From Trissonchulus latispiculum (lineage: Eukaryota > Nematoda > Enoplea > Enoplida > Ironidae): a DNA stretch of 64,000 bases. The notes under the pieces are model-generated. The model was not told the DNA's origin and made no database searches. It worked only from the letters and a program-made list of their open reading frames with translations. Below, piece after piece: positions 47,101 to 56,051 of this stretch. Position 1 is the first letter of the stretch, and each line of letters opens with the position of its first letter. A program made the position numbers and the translations under genes. The stretch covers positions 124,001 through 188,000 of the forward strand of contig JASAND010019857.1 of assembly GCA_030248195.1 (NCBI GenBank). The letters run 5' to 3'.

Positions 47101-48339
47101 ACTTTGTCTATAGGGGTTTTCTGGTGCGCCCAGCTCATTCCCGGTATTCGTTTTGCCGTCCGACGTACCTATTTGCTGGGCTGGTTCCAGTTTGCCGTTT
47201 GAAGGAGTCGGGGGGGGTCAAGTTGTCAAAAATAAAGTTTTTCAAAAGTTGTCAAATTTGTATCAAATGAAAGCCCTAAGTGAGCTGAGCAACTTTTGTC
47301 ATAGAACTGCATACCCAAAGTGGCTGTTGAGTGGGGCGGGCACTTAGGCGATTTTGGGTCAAAAATTAAAATTATCAGAAGTGGTCAAATTTGGTATCAA
47401 ATGAAAGCCCTAAGTGAGCTGAGCATTTGACATGGAACCATCCACCAAGAGTTGCTGTGTCGGATTTATGCCTTTCTCAACCGGAATTTAAAGGATAGAC
47501 ATAGGCCCAACACACATATTATCCCCTTTTGTGCGGAGCATTTCTGTTACTTGTCTTTATATCTCCTTGACGAAAGCCCTTCAAGATAGCTACCATAAAC
47601 TATAAACCGGCGTAATGAGATCTTTATCCTCCCTAAAAAATTTTTGAAAACAATTTCGCTTTGCATGTTTTTTGGTCAGACTTTAGTTAGACTTTGTGCT
47701 AATGACAATGATACATAATACTGTGGAAGGGAGCAATTTAATCCAGTTTTAGCCACGCAAACCCCCCCGTTTTTGCAAGATAAAAAACCTAAGATAACTA
47801 AGTTTGCTTGGGGACCTATGGCATAGTTCAATAGTTATGTGGACGAAGGAAAACTTAACTATACTGGTTCAACTTTTTTCTTGGTGAAAACTTGTGAAAA
47901 GTTAATATTGAGCATAGGGATGCACCGGGGCCTGGCCCCGGCCCGGGCCCCGGTGGTCAGACCGCGGTCCCTACCGGGACCAAAATTTAGCAAAATTTTG
48001 TAATTTTTTTTACATTTTTTGACCAAAATTTTGAAATTTCGAAAGTCAAAAAGTGCTACAAATTGTTTGTTTTCCCACCGATTTTGATGAAAACAACGAT
48101 AGTAAAGTTTGTGTATCAGAAGTTATTGCAAAATTTGAATTTTCAAGAAAATTTTTAAAAATTTTCGATTTGGACCCCCAATTTCCAGGCCCGGCCCCGC
48201 CCCGGTAGTGGCGGCCCCGGTGCATCTCTAATTGAACAATAGTTCTGGTATTTTGTTTGCCGGATAACTTTTTTGATAACTGTGCTAACATTAATTGCTG
48301 TTGTTGATGTTTCAGAAATTGCCTGGTGTACTCTCCTAA
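20327..48339 (+). CDS. KDM6A: KDM6/UTX-type histone H3K27 demethylase gene; one JmjC exon missing
   Basis: KDM6 enzymes are nuclear Fe(II)/2-oxoglutarate JmjC demethylases that remove methyl marks from H3K27 within COMPASS-type complexes. Exons that join in phase: 20327-20463, 20938-21004, 22320-22635, 23410-23459, 23676-23734, 24256-24376, 25174-25228, 25455-25489, 26429-26525, 26699-26825, 27507-27608, 27919-28094, 28482-28584, 35007-35424, 35926-36231, 36528-36929, 37291-37470, 37788-37937, 39812-39979; then 44244-44388, 44926-45110, 45450-45576, 46128-46295 and perhaps 48316-48339. The ATG at 20327 has a good context (aaaATGG). About 1,023 residues precede the gap and about 220 follow it. 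Between 39979 (phase 0) and 44244 (needs phase 2) one exon of about 80 codons is absent. It would carry the HxE iron ligands, so the gene is interrupted as assembled. Many introns hold transposons. Confidence 0.9.
21124..21190 (+). repeat. tRNA-like SINE head (degenerate)
   Basis: The stretch TACTCAGTTGGTAAACGG resembles a tRNA D-arm/A-box, and GTCTTGGGTTCTGGGC resembles a decayed T-arm. The anticodon arm does not fold well. Probably a tRNA-derived repeat remnant in KDM6 intron 2. Confidence 0.3.
21176..21920. repeat. G/C-run repeat elements in KDM6 intron 2
   Basis: Two adjacent elements are rich in G and C runs. The first (about 21176-21560) repeats GGGGTCTACCCC-like words. The second (about 21590-21920) carries inverted GGGAGGGCG/CGCCCTCCC-type ends. 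No coding capacity. Confidence 0.5.
23906..24058. mobile_element. MITE with AGGGGCGTATCCAG inverted ends
   Basis: Perfect 14-bp TIRs AGGGGCGTATCCAG/CTGGATACGCCCCT bound 153 bp in KDM6 intron 5. No clear target duplication. Confidence 0.7.
25636..25946. mobile_element. MITE, CTGGCATTTTTAG family, copy 1
   Basis: Ends are CTGGCATTTTTTTAG and CTAAAAAAATGTCAG; flanks share ggcgg. The interior starts and ends with G and C runs. Related copies lie at 44446-44820 and 51433-51806. Confidence 0.65.
26973..27224. mobile_element. hAT-type MITE with GCGTAGCCAG ends
   Basis: TIRs are CACTAGCGTAGCCAG and CTGGCTACGCGCCTG. The flanking 8-mers ggtgggac (26965-26972) and ggcgggac (27225-27232) match at 7 of 8 bases. 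Located in KDM6 intron 10. Confidence 0.7.
30961..32300. repeat. 145-bp minisatellite array A
   Basis: The landmark CGGCGTTTTG recurs at 30981, 31126, 31271, 31416, 31561, 31706, 31850, 31995 and 32139, giving 144-145 bp spacing. Each unit carries two odd palindromes, AGTGACCACTGGTCACT and TTGACCACTGGTCAA or variants. 31561-31849 and 31850-32138 are 289-bp dimers differing at one base, so there is a higher-order repeat. Confidence 0.9.
32307..33562. mobile_element. TIR element inserted in array A
   Basis: Ends GTCAGAGGGGGGAAAAAA and TTTTTTCCCCCCTCTGAC (18-bp perfect TIRs), flanked by tata on both sides. The interior also holds nearly palindromic CCCAC/GTGGG-centred hairpins with A/T tails (about 32480-32540). 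The open frames inside (32833-33117) show no known domain. Confidence 0.7.
33665..34367. repeat. Foldback element, about 184-bp arms
   Basis: The left arm 33665-33847 and right arm 34184-34367 are reverse complements with few mismatches, around a 336-bp centre. A second copy lies at 43092-43867. Confidence 0.85.
35007..36929 (+). CDS. KDM6A: KDM6 exons 14-16: linker region
   Basis: Exon 14 (35007-35424) opens with [17 protein letters not shown], a conserved KDM6 block after the TPRs, followed by a Gln-rich helical stretch. Exon 15 (35926-36231) is Gly/Pro-rich with an acidic patch. Exon 16 (36528-36929) is Pro/Gly-rich and contains [12 protein letters not shown], equivalent to the VLEACR motif that precedes the catalytic region in vertebrate UTX. 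These exons are GC-rich relative to their introns. The low-complexity Gly and Pro runs are typical of the disordered KDM6 linker. Confidence 0.85.
37291..39979 (+). CDS. KDM6A: KDM6 exons 17-19: start of the catalytic region
   Basis: Exon 17 encodes [14 protein letters not shown], then [20 protein letters not shown]. Exon 18 encodes [16 protein letters not shown] and [14 protein letters not shown]. Exon 19 ends with [20 protein letters not shown]. All align by eye with the segment of UTX/JMJD3 immediately before the JmjC core. Exon 19 ends in phase 0 at a gtctca donor. The following sequence should be the LPAFVRVVSAGN...HQENNN exon, but it is not found before the next KDM6 exon at 44244. Confidence 0.9.
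38234..38305 (-). tRNA. tRNA-like gene, anticodon loop reads AGA
   Basis: On the - strand a 72-nt cloverleaf folds well: acceptor GCCCGGG/CTCGGGC with one G-U pair, D-stem GCTC/GAGC, anticodon stem TTGGC/GCCAA with loop CTAGACA, and T-arm GTGGG-TTCGATC-CCCAC. A TTTTT run lies within about 12 bases downstream, a possible Pol III terminator. The anticodon AGA would mean serine, but the long variable arm of tRNA-Ser is absent, so it may be a SINE head or tRNA-like pseudogene. Located in KDM6 intron 18, opposite strand. Confidence 0.6.
38436..39726. mobile_element. hAT-type MITE built of TTTCAG words
   Basis: Ends are TAGTGTTGTTTCAG and CTGAAACATCACTA, with a perfect 8-bp duplication cttgtgca at 38428-38435 and 39727-39734. 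Dozens of GTTTCAG words fill both subterminal parts, with a short AT-rich unique centre (about 38780-39300). Located in KDM6 intron 18, close to the acceptor of exon 19. Confidence 0.85.
40325..40965 (+). mobile_element. 5'-truncated non-LTR retrotransposon (reverse transcriptase C-terminus)
   Basis: The open frame ending at 40820 encodes the typical C-terminal tail of CR1/L2/jockey-type reverse transcriptases: [44 protein letters not shown], then [10 protein letters not shown] and a stop. The 3' end is a short (ACTAAT)n tail. A 6-bp duplication, tacaag, flanks the insert (40319-40324 and 40966-40971). The uninterrupted site is preserved in copy A near 30320, which confirms the boundaries. 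Dead on arrival, with no endonuclease part. Confidence 0.85.
41610..42862. repeat. 145-bp minisatellite array B
   Basis: Landmarks at 41630, 41775, 41919, 42427, 42572 and 42717 give the same 144-145 bp period as array A. Interrupted by an insertion at 42022-42364. Units here keep GACCACTGGTCAAACGGCC-type palindromes. Confidence 0.9.
42022..42364. mobile_element. G/C-rich insertion in array B
   Basis: Starts CAGGCGCGTAGCCAGG, the same end as the MITE at 26973-27224, but its right end lacks the matching inverted repeat. The 20 bases before it (42002-42021) are repeated directly after it (42365-42384). Because it sits in a tandem array, the duplication may be array sequence or a true target duplication. 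Confidence 0.6.
43092..43867. repeat. Foldback element, second copy
   Basis: Arms 43092-43275 and 43683-43867 are reverse complements and match the foldback at 33665-34367. The flanking base context (GACAGAAGGACAAGAA) is shared too, so it forms part of the larger composite unit. Confidence 0.85.
43868..44110 (+). repeat. TA repeat followed by a long T/G-poor tract
   Basis: A (TA)n run is followed by about 190 bases that are almost only T with some G, ending in more than 40 consecutive T. This may be real low complexity or a poorly resolved part of the assembly, next to the missing KDM6 exon. Confidence 0.8.
44244..46331 (+). CDS. KDM6A: KDM6 exons after the gap: JmjC C-half and zinc-binding domain
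   Basis: Exon 44244-44388 encodes [17 protein letters not shown] and [17 protein letters not shown]; the His of TIHW is the third iron ligand. Exon 44926-45110 encodes [13 protein letters not shown] and IVPMIHLSW. Exon 45450-45576 ends in AHYCNCCD and exon 46128-46295 contains VVHCLDCA. Together the two CxxC pairs form the GATA-like zinc site that contacts the H3 tail in KDM6 enzymes. Reading through the last donor would stop at 46329-46331; splicing at gtacgt after 46295 could instead reach a short terminal exon at 48316. The first of these exons requires phase 2, so it cannot be joined to 39979 directly: the result meets TAA at the fourth codon. Confidence 0.88.
44446..44820. mobile_element. 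MITE, CTGGCATTTTTAG family, copy 2
   Basis: Ends CTGGGCTTTTTCTA and CTAAAAACGCCCAG. G-rich start and C-rich end like the copies at 25.6 and 51.4 kb. Lies in the KDM6 intron between the two JmjC C-half exons. Confidence 0.55.
46357..47450. repeat. Hairpin-headed repeat related to the composite units
   Basis: Starts with a perfect 11-bp hairpin (ATAGGGGTCGC, loop GGCA, 46357-46382) followed by ATAATATGTG and CTGGAGACAGTGTT, as in the 30.2 and 40.2 kb units. Downstream are two internal duplications: GCTGGGCTGGTTCCA near 47015 and 47175, and TATCAAATGAAAGCCCTAAG near 47260 and 47395. No gene. Confidence 0.55.
47915..48230. mobile_element. hAT-type MITE with CCGGCCCC words
   Basis: TIRs TAGGGATGCACCGGGGCC and GGCCCCGGTGCATCTCTA, a terminus type widely seen in animal hAT elements. 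Flanks attgagca (47907-47914) and attgaaca (48231-48238) match at 7 of 8 bases. Subterminal GGCCCGG/CCGGCC words lie at both ends. Confidence 0.85.
48316..48339 (+). CDS. KDM6A: Possible tiny terminal exon of KDM6
   Basis: After a good pyrimidine tract and ttcag, the sequence encodes KLPGVLS and a stop, in phase with the donor at 46296. Vertebrate UTX ends in a similar short Leu/Pro/Ser tail (LAPPLPSASS) after the same block. The alternative is that the coding region ends at 46331 by read-through. Confidence 0.4.
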   Translation, partial: KLPGVLS

Positions 48340-48837
48340 GTTGACGAAATATGTTTCATCCTCAGTGAAGCCTTTTTTGGAGGACTTTTGTGCCTGCTAC
48401 CCGATTAAACAAGATAAAGATAGATCATGCTGTTTGTTTATATGTACACCTCTTTTGAAGTGTCATTTATCCGCCCCCCACCGTGGGGTTTTTTGTAATC
48501 GATAATTTGTTTTTGTGTGTCACTGATGCACTTTAATTTCCCCACTATGTAGAAACATTGTTTTGTGTGTTACTCTCTATAGTTTATCAGGTCTGTTGTT
48601 TTTCATGTATTTTCTGTTTTTTCTTGTGCTTTTTCTTGTTTCTAATTTCCTTTCTTTTCCTACCTAATCATTTGATAGCCATCCCTAATGTTTTTGTTTT
48701 TGTTTTGATTTGCATTTTTTCTATACCTTACAGGCACTACCGTAATACAGACGTCTTGTCCCATGTTTTCCTGCCGCTAGTATTGCACAACATCTTAACA
48801 TCTCTGTTTTGTTTATTTCGTAAACAATATTTAACTA

Positions 48838-48843
48838 AATAAA
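48838..48843 (+). promoter_or_regulatory. Candidate polyadenylation signal AATAAA
   Basis: The first AATAAA after the KDM6 C-terminal exons, about 500 bases after the possible terminal exon, in T-rich sequence. More AATAAA hexamers follow downstream (near 51192 and 53931), so the true 3' end is unknown. Confidence 0.35.
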
Positions 48844-51432
48844 TACAACCTAAATACACCTCTGTTTCTGTGTACGTATATATGTATGTCTATGTTTGTT
48901 ATACTTACAGAATACAGAATACATGTACAGAATACTGTTGTTACATAATATACTGTTGCGGTAGTATCCAAAGTAAATTGGCCCTATTTATCCTAGGTAG
49001 TGTTCAAATTTGTGTTACAGTTACTGAAAAGAGCTAATTTATCCTAGAACTTTTGCTTAATTTTATGCTATTGAAAAGCCTAAGTTAGAAATTAGCCTAC
49101 TGTTAACGACGTAGCGTGGTAGCTATTCTGTTAGCTAGCGTTGTTGTAATGGGAAATGTTGTCAAGCTAGCTGTTTTTTACAACTGTCCGAGACGTGTTG
49201 TTTTTTTTGTAGACCAGCTATTAATTATAAGGCTTGATTGGTTTTGTTTTACACCCCCCTTAGTAGACCATATTAAGGCATCATACTGTACAACTTCATT
49301 AAATATCGATGCATGACATTTTGCTTTGCTTTCCACCATTGCAGTAATTTCGAGTAGGCTAGCCGCTTTCCCTGTTGCGTGTTGTTTTGTTGTTTACTGT
49401 TATTCTGTAGTTGTATGTAAGTAAGCAGCACTCTATTATATACCTAACTATAACCTATGTATTATGAGCAGTGCTGTTTTTTCAGTTTTGCATTATTATG
49501 TTTCCTCTTGAAATTTTTAAAATTTGTATGTGTACTTTAGTAGCAATGCTCAAAATTATGTCATTTCTGTAAACGCTCGAATAGTGTCTGCACAATAGGT
49601 GTTCGTCAAGAACGCATCCAGACCAAGAAAAAGGGCAAAAATCTATTTTCATTTTTTATTTATTGTTTCTATGAAGAAAACGCTTGAAATGCGCCCGAAT
49701 TCAAGGAATAAATTTCTATTATTGTCTAAAATTGTGTAAAACTGGTAAAAATTACTTCGGTTGTTCAAAATGCAAAATATTAATCATTTGAAATTAATCA
49801 TTTTAGACTTCTTAGGGACTCCGTCCCGAGACCCCCCCCCCTTATTAAAACATTTTTGAAATGGGGGACCGCATGCGCACCCCCACACAATCTTGCATCC
49901 GGTATGCACGTTTAAGAATATGTCGCCATTGAAACTAAATTCTGCTCATTAGAATTTGTTGGCCGTATGTCGTGCATTTTGAGTTTGAGTTAGAAACCAC
50001 ACCTTCCTATTATGTGATAGGTTTTGATTTAAGCTTGTTTTTTCGTGCAGATTTTTGGATAGCCTTTCCCTGTTCAAGCTTCAGATGAAAGCAGAACTTA
50101 AGTTTTAGTAAACCCAATTTTTGTGTTTGTATTTTGCTTTTGATTGGATGAATATTACGTGTTACTTTTTTCTGGTTATGTCATGTTACGTGTAAAGCTT
50201 GTTTCTAGCCTGTGGATTTATTGTGGTTCGTTTGTTTTTATCATGTTTTTATGCTTTGTATTTTTATCAGCTGTTTATTGTTGTGGATTAGACACGTAAA
50301 CTTTTCTTTGTATATAGTGGTAATTGGTGAAAATTTAAATAGAATTTCAAATTTGGCAGGAAACTTTTCTGCTTAATGTGATCTGTTTCTGTTTTGATAA
50401 AATATTTTGAAGTCAACTGGATTTTGGATTTTTGCTACTCAATCCATCAAAATGGTTTATTTTCCCTTATTTTAGTTGTTTTTGTTAGCTTATCGTGCCT
50501 ATGTAGTTTTGTTTTAAACCTGTGCGTGTAATACGTACGCAAGGATTTTTTATGAATATTGCTGTGTTAGGTTACGCTTTTATTTAACATAATGGCTTGT
50601 GTCCAGTGCAATGACTAATTGCTGTTAGAAAGCATTTTCTGTATATTATGTGGTTGGTTTAACCTTCAGTGTTTAATGGTGTCGGTGTGTTTGTGTTCGT
50701 TTTTTGCTACCTGCTTCTGATTTTAGCTGTAGGAAATGCTGTTGTGTTTTATGTTAAGAAAGTACATGATTTCGGACTAATTACGTACATCCATTGCGTG
50801 TATGTTATCTTTTACCACTAGTTTTTTTGCAGTTTGTCGTCCTGTGTTGTTTTACACGTTTTTTGCAGTCTTTTTGCCTCTTAGAGGTCTGTAGTTTTTT
50901 GTAAATTTCATCACCTTTGGGGTCTTTATTATTTGGGAAACGTGCTGCTTCTACGTTTTTCTTTGTTTTTTTATATTTTTCTTGAATACATATTTATGTT
51001 ATAACGACTATAATAATGTTTGTACCCACTAGCAATAGAACAGCAACATTTGAAGTTATTGCATCTCTTGTGCTGTGGGTTTTAGTAAAGCAACATTTTA
51101 ATACTTTCTCTGGAGCAAGTTACGTTAAGTTTTATACACTCAATATCTAAATGTAGATGTTTAAATGTAAAAAATATAACTAAAATGAGAAAAATAAATT
51201 GCCCATTAAGGTTGTTTGTTGCATACATTAGTATCGCTTCGAAAGCTTACTTGAAATAATATGTGTATTGTGTATCAATGAATATTTTTATCTTAGTTTT
51301 ATGTTTTGTGGTGTTACTATTTGCTTTATTGATAGTAAGCATTGATTTTATTACTGCACTGCAACGCAAACTGTATTAGGGGTAGGTTAAGGGAACATCT
51401 ACATAATCGGTCTCAAGGGTATATACATAACA

Positions 51433-51806
51433 CTGGCATTTTTAGGGAATTGAAAGTTGAAAGGGGGGGGGGGGCTTCGGACCCCCCGCAAGGGAGGGAG
51501 AAGCGGGGGGGGCGAGCCCAAGGTATGAATATACCTAAATGTTTAGCGAAAAATTTCATTTTTTATTGAAACACGCAAAAATCGCTGTTTTTAAGCTTAA
51601 AATAAACTTATAAGTCCATAAATTAGCTAAAAATTGAAAACATGTTTAAAACTTGACCTCAAAAACTTAATTTTTTGACACTTTTGGGCGTCCCCCATAA
51701 ACGTGGGTGGGGGCTCCGAAAAGTGGAGGTGGGCTCCGAAAAGTGGAGGTGGGAACCGAAAAGTGGGTGGGGCCCGCCCCCGCCCCGCCCCCACTAAAAA
51801 TGCCAG
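51433..51806. mobile_element. MITE, CTGGCATTTTTAG family, copy 3
   Basis: TIRs CTGGCATTTTTAG/CTAAAAATGCCAG, with G-rich left and C-rich right subterminal parts. Interior words (AAGTGGAGGTGGG) repeat in tandem near 51720-51770. Confidence 0.65.
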
Positions 51807-54165
51807 TAATAATAAAAGAGTACGATAAACGTTTACACTCCCTGTTCTCAGCTAGCGAATCAGGCTCTGCGCACTAACGGCCCAACCTCCCTGCAATTGC
51901 GCACTCCTCCCCTCAAATCAGTACTCAGTACGCGGTTGCGTATGCTCACTCGTTTCTACAGTACGTAGGTCACCACCCCCACATCCGAAAATGTGACCTA
52001 TCATTCGACATTGATAAGTAATGGGTCACATTTGCGGGGCAGAATGCCTTCCTATTGATGCATACCCAGCTGCTTACTGGGTTCTGATTTCCCGGGGAGG
52101 TCCACTAGTTGCGCTATTGCGGGGGAGCATGAGAGTGATGCATGCCCCACTTTTATCTACTATGTACTCTTGTCGACATGAGCCAATATGTAACAGTTTT
52201 ATTTCTATTAAATGAGCAATTTTAAGTTCCCTGGAAAGTTCAAGTCTTAAAATTAAAGGTTATGTGAAATTTGAATTCAAATGTGAATTTTTGTAAATGT
52301 TAAAATGTGATTTTTTTTGTGAAATATTGATTTTATCGCTGTTTTAATCATTCTTGCTTGGAGTAAAGTTGCATGCATATTTTGTTGTTTGATACGTACA
52401 CCTGACATGGTTGTTATGTATTTTATTGTTTCCTTATTGTTGACCTGTAGTCTAGTTGCTGCACTTGTAAATTGATTATTTTTCTGAAATTTTATTGTTT
52501 CGGATCGTTGAAATTTAATTTCAACGTTAATTGAGCTATTAAACCATAAGATAAACCATAAAATGTACTTGGCGTTTTGGTTGATCATAAACAAAGCTTG
52601 TAACCATTTTTATTCTATTTGTCGAATTTGAGTTTTCAAATTTAAATTTAATCAATTTACAGAGACGTTTTGCGGTTTGCAACGTTTTTGTCAGATGTTA
52701 ATGGTGTTCTTTCGTTGCCTTCATTAATTTTGGTTCAGTCGTGGAATTGCTGTCATCTTCTGTACAATCATTGCACTTCGAAGGGGGCGCATCAATGGAT
52801 ACCCCTCTCCGTGGGATGGTGTCCAAATTTATTTTTTAAATTTATGTTGTTTATAATTGCCGTTCGTATTTTATTTATTTTTCCTGTCCGGAGTTTAACT
52901 TTAAATCTACATAATGAAGTGTTTCGTAAAACATATACATCAGTTCAGTAATCGTAGTATTTGAGTTTTGGAATGTTTTAAGACTTTGAAGTTTCAAACT
53001 TTAATTTCGTTTTCCCCCAAATGTCAGGATTTTCGGTTTTATTTCCTACTTTAAAAGTTGTATACAAATTTTCCGGTTCAAAAATTAAGTCCTATTTCTA
53101 GGAGATAGATAATGTAGGTGTTTTCCTTTATGCTCCTGAACAGTTTCTGTGGTTTGTTTATGTTTATATTTTGGCACTTTTTTAGCATCATTCTGTTGTC
53201 CGTTTGTTAGTTTGTTTGTGAATGCTGTTTTCTTTATCACTGCCGTACTACTGGACATTCTTTCGTTTTTTCCTAATTTGTTCGTCATGTCCATGTGATC
53301 CGTTTTTCTGCTTGTTTTACGTCAATTCAATTTCAGTTGGTTTTTTTAAATTTACTGGATTGAAATGTTTACTTTTGTGTTTCACGTTTACTTTTTTCCA
53401 CTCACCATTTTATTGGGCCGTTTAAGAATTGGTTGCATCGTACCTGTACTAACTTAAAGGTCGGCTGGTTTCCTTGAAAGCCTTCTAGATCCATAATTCT
53501 TTAATTACAAAATATTTCTGGCATGACCGAAATTTAAATTATGGGAATTTGCTCTACAGTGACGTTTCATTACAGTTTTACATAGTTTGCTTTGCCATGT
53601 CAAGAATGCTTTTTGTCTAAGTAATTTGATAGTCAACCAACTTTGACCTAGAACTAGCACTAGGAACCTCCCCCAGCCAGCTAGAAGACTGAGCTTTTGA
53701 AATTTGGTAGATTTTGTCTTTGTGTTGTGTCTGTACATAGAGCTAGCCTAGTATTTATATTTTTGAGCTGATATTTTGTTCGTGTTTTGTTTTATCAGTT
53801 TTTTTGGCGTTCATTATCGTTGTACATTGGCGTACTAATGCAAAATAAAAAATGGTGTTTGCTGAACTTTTTAGGTTAGATTCAGGATAGATTAGACTAA
53901 GGATGGATGGAGTGGAATTTTGCTGACACACAAATAAAGGTTTCTTTCCAATTTACGTTCAATCCTGATTTCAACGTTCATGAAGATGTTTCTGGAGTTT
54001 TCTAAAAATTCTGGTGGATTATTTCGGAAAAATTAGTCAGCACACAGGGTGCTTGTGTTGAAATTTTGGAGAGAGCTGGGTAAAGGAAGTTAAGGAATTT
54101 AATAATTGGGTTGTAATGAAATACTTGCTGAGATTTACGAGAACTCCATTTGGTGTTGGGTAGTG

Positions 54166-54245
54166 TCAGGGAAAATTCCTCGGGAAAATGTTCCCCCGGA
54201 AAATTTTCACTAGTGGCTTCTTTCTCCCCGGAAAAATTTTCCTAA
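54166..54245. repeat. GGAAAATTTTCC-word cluster
   Basis: GGAAAAT and ATTTTCC words alternate several times within 80 bp, a compact example of the word-reiterated layout seen elsewhere in the window. Element boundaries are not clear. Confidence 0.4.
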
Positions 54246-54438
54246 GCAGAAATATTTTGCTGGATGTATTTTAGTATTTTTAACTATCTAAACTTTACAG
54301 CTTGTTCCATATTTCAATATTATATGTGTCATAATCATTTTAGTATTGACAAACAACCAGCTGCCGAGCCGACTTTAATAGCACTTGTTCTGCATAGCTG
54401 CTTTTATTAATAGGGTAACAGACGAATTAACGGCATAA

Positions 54439-54650
54439 GAAGAAAACTTGCTTGATATGTATAAAGTAGGACTTACACTGCATGCGGAACCGTTCCGCAA
54501 TATACCATCGATAATAGACGCTATCAAAAGCCATACGCTACGATGTCATGAAAGTTTTCTTCTGATAGCGTCTATTATCGATGGTGTATTGCGGAACGGT
54601 TCCGCATGCAGTGTAAGTCCTACTTTATACATATCAAGCAAGTTTTCTTC
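54439..54650. repeat. 92-bp inverted duplication of coding sequence
   Basis: 54439-54530 is the reverse complement of 54559-54650 with only two mismatches, around a 28-bp spacer. The right arm is the 3' coding end of the - strand gene below; the left arm is its inverted copy. Confidence 0.95.
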
Positions 54651-55825
54651 CACTGCTTTGTCCAGCATTTCTTTCTTGATGGTGCCAGTTATTTGACCGC
54701 CCAGAAGATTTCTAAAACTTTCGATCACAAATCCCAACAAGTCTTTATGTCGAAGTTGTTGGCATTCGACTGAGTTAAACGATACAAATCCGGTTACCAT
54801 GTTGCAATTGAGTTCGCACAAATTGTACGCCACGGTGTGATCAATTAACTGTGCCATTCTAGCCGCGAAAACATAGATGTCAAATTTCGTCGCATTCTCA
54901 CGACCATAGAGCAAAACTTTTTTTGCATGGAAAACGTGGATGCTGCACCGGATTTTACCATCTCTCGGAGAGGCGTACACGTGGAACGCTCTTAGATCAC
55001 CGTCTTTTGTGATTAACAAATTAAAGCTGTGGGAGTACGTTGAACTGGTAAAAGGCAACAGTCCGGAATACTGGCCCTGAAATTAAAACACCTAATAGCT
55101 TTTTGAAAACGACAAAAGGCAATGAAAGTTACATACTCAATGTAATATGAAGTCAATGTAAGTCAAGAACTAAGTACGAAGACGGGCTTAGTACAGATGA
55201 GCAAGGGCCGGGTTTTTTCAGCCCGGCCCGCTCTCTAATTTTGCTCAGCCCGGCCCGACTTGGCGCGATGACAAAATTTTTCGGCCCTGCCCGGCCCGCA
55301 AGCTGACAAAATTCGGCCCGTCCCGGCCCGCCAAAAGAAAAATTATAAAATTTTACTAACAATATTATTTCAAAAGCTTCAATGCAGGATGGAGAGGCTA
55401 AATTATGCTGCGAAATGTTGAATTTTGCAAATAACCAGAATTAGTAAATGTGGTCGTTGTAACACAACATAACAGTCAACAACTTTTCATACCTCGATCT
55501 TTAAGGGTAACCCAGAAAACACTTCGTCTGGACCTAGGGCTTCTAAGTCCTGCCCGTCTCCTTCATCCCCGATGTGTCCTGACATAAGAGCTATGTCAGC
55601 TCTTACATTCCATATGTAAACTTCCTTTATGTGGAAGGAAAGTCGTCTCCCAATCCTCTCACTCACAGTTCCCTCGCCGTGAGCCTTTATCACATATCGT
55701 TTAAAGTGGGATATTAGCCTATCCTCGGATTGGACTTGCGGACTGGCATATCGTAGCAGATCTAGTAAGAGACGGAATGTGCCATTATCGGCGCCTGATG
55801 GCTGCTGAATCGATTTTGTCTCCAA
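54546..55825 (-). CDS. Unidentified gene, two exons, truncated by inverted duplication
   Basis: On the - strand, exon 55825-55493 (111 codons, phase 0 both ends, acceptor ttttag, donor gtatga) joins exon 55076-54546 (acceptor tttcag, stop TGA). The combined protein segment is about 287 residues, with an even globular composition: LLLDLLRYASPQVQSEDRLI, RIGRRLSFHIKEVYIWNVRA, SFNLLITKDGDLRAFHVYAS, FDIYVFAARMAQLIDHTVAY. I do not recognise the family and see no catalytic motif. Upstream exons beyond 55826 could not be placed in phase. The last 30 or so residues fall in the right arm of a 92-bp inverted duplication and the stop codon lies in the hairpin spacer, so the original C-terminus may be lost. 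Confidence 0.6.
55195..55345. repeat. GGCCCG-word repeat in the intron of the - strand gene
   Basis: GGCCCG and CCGGCCC recur at least five times in 150 bp, separated by AT-rich spacers. Same architecture as the other word-reiterated elements. No clear TIR or target duplication. Confidence 0.5.
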
Positions 55826-56051
55826 CTAAAACCAGAAACAGAACGCACTGAAAACACAGAAAATGTAAATACTGTACGGTGGCGTTGCTACCGATCCCTG
55901 CTCTGACGTGTCTGTTGATTATATAGTTAAAGTAGTATCTTAATATTACATCTCTCAAAAGAAGTAACAGTTTTTGCATTCGATTGGAGAGCAGTCTTTG
56001 GAAAGGAAAATTTGTACCAGTGAACGAACAGCAACTGCATTTCATCCTCAC

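Larger units (their letters stand above)
48340..54430 (+). other. T-rich probable 3' UTR / intergenic stretch
   Basis: Long, strongly T-rich on the + strand, without an exon I can support. The strand bias fits transcribed 3' UTR or intronic sequence downstream of KDM6. Several AATAAA hexamers are present. It holds one MITE (51433-51806) and a cluster of GGAAAATTTTCC-like words (about 54166-54245). Confidence 0.45.
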
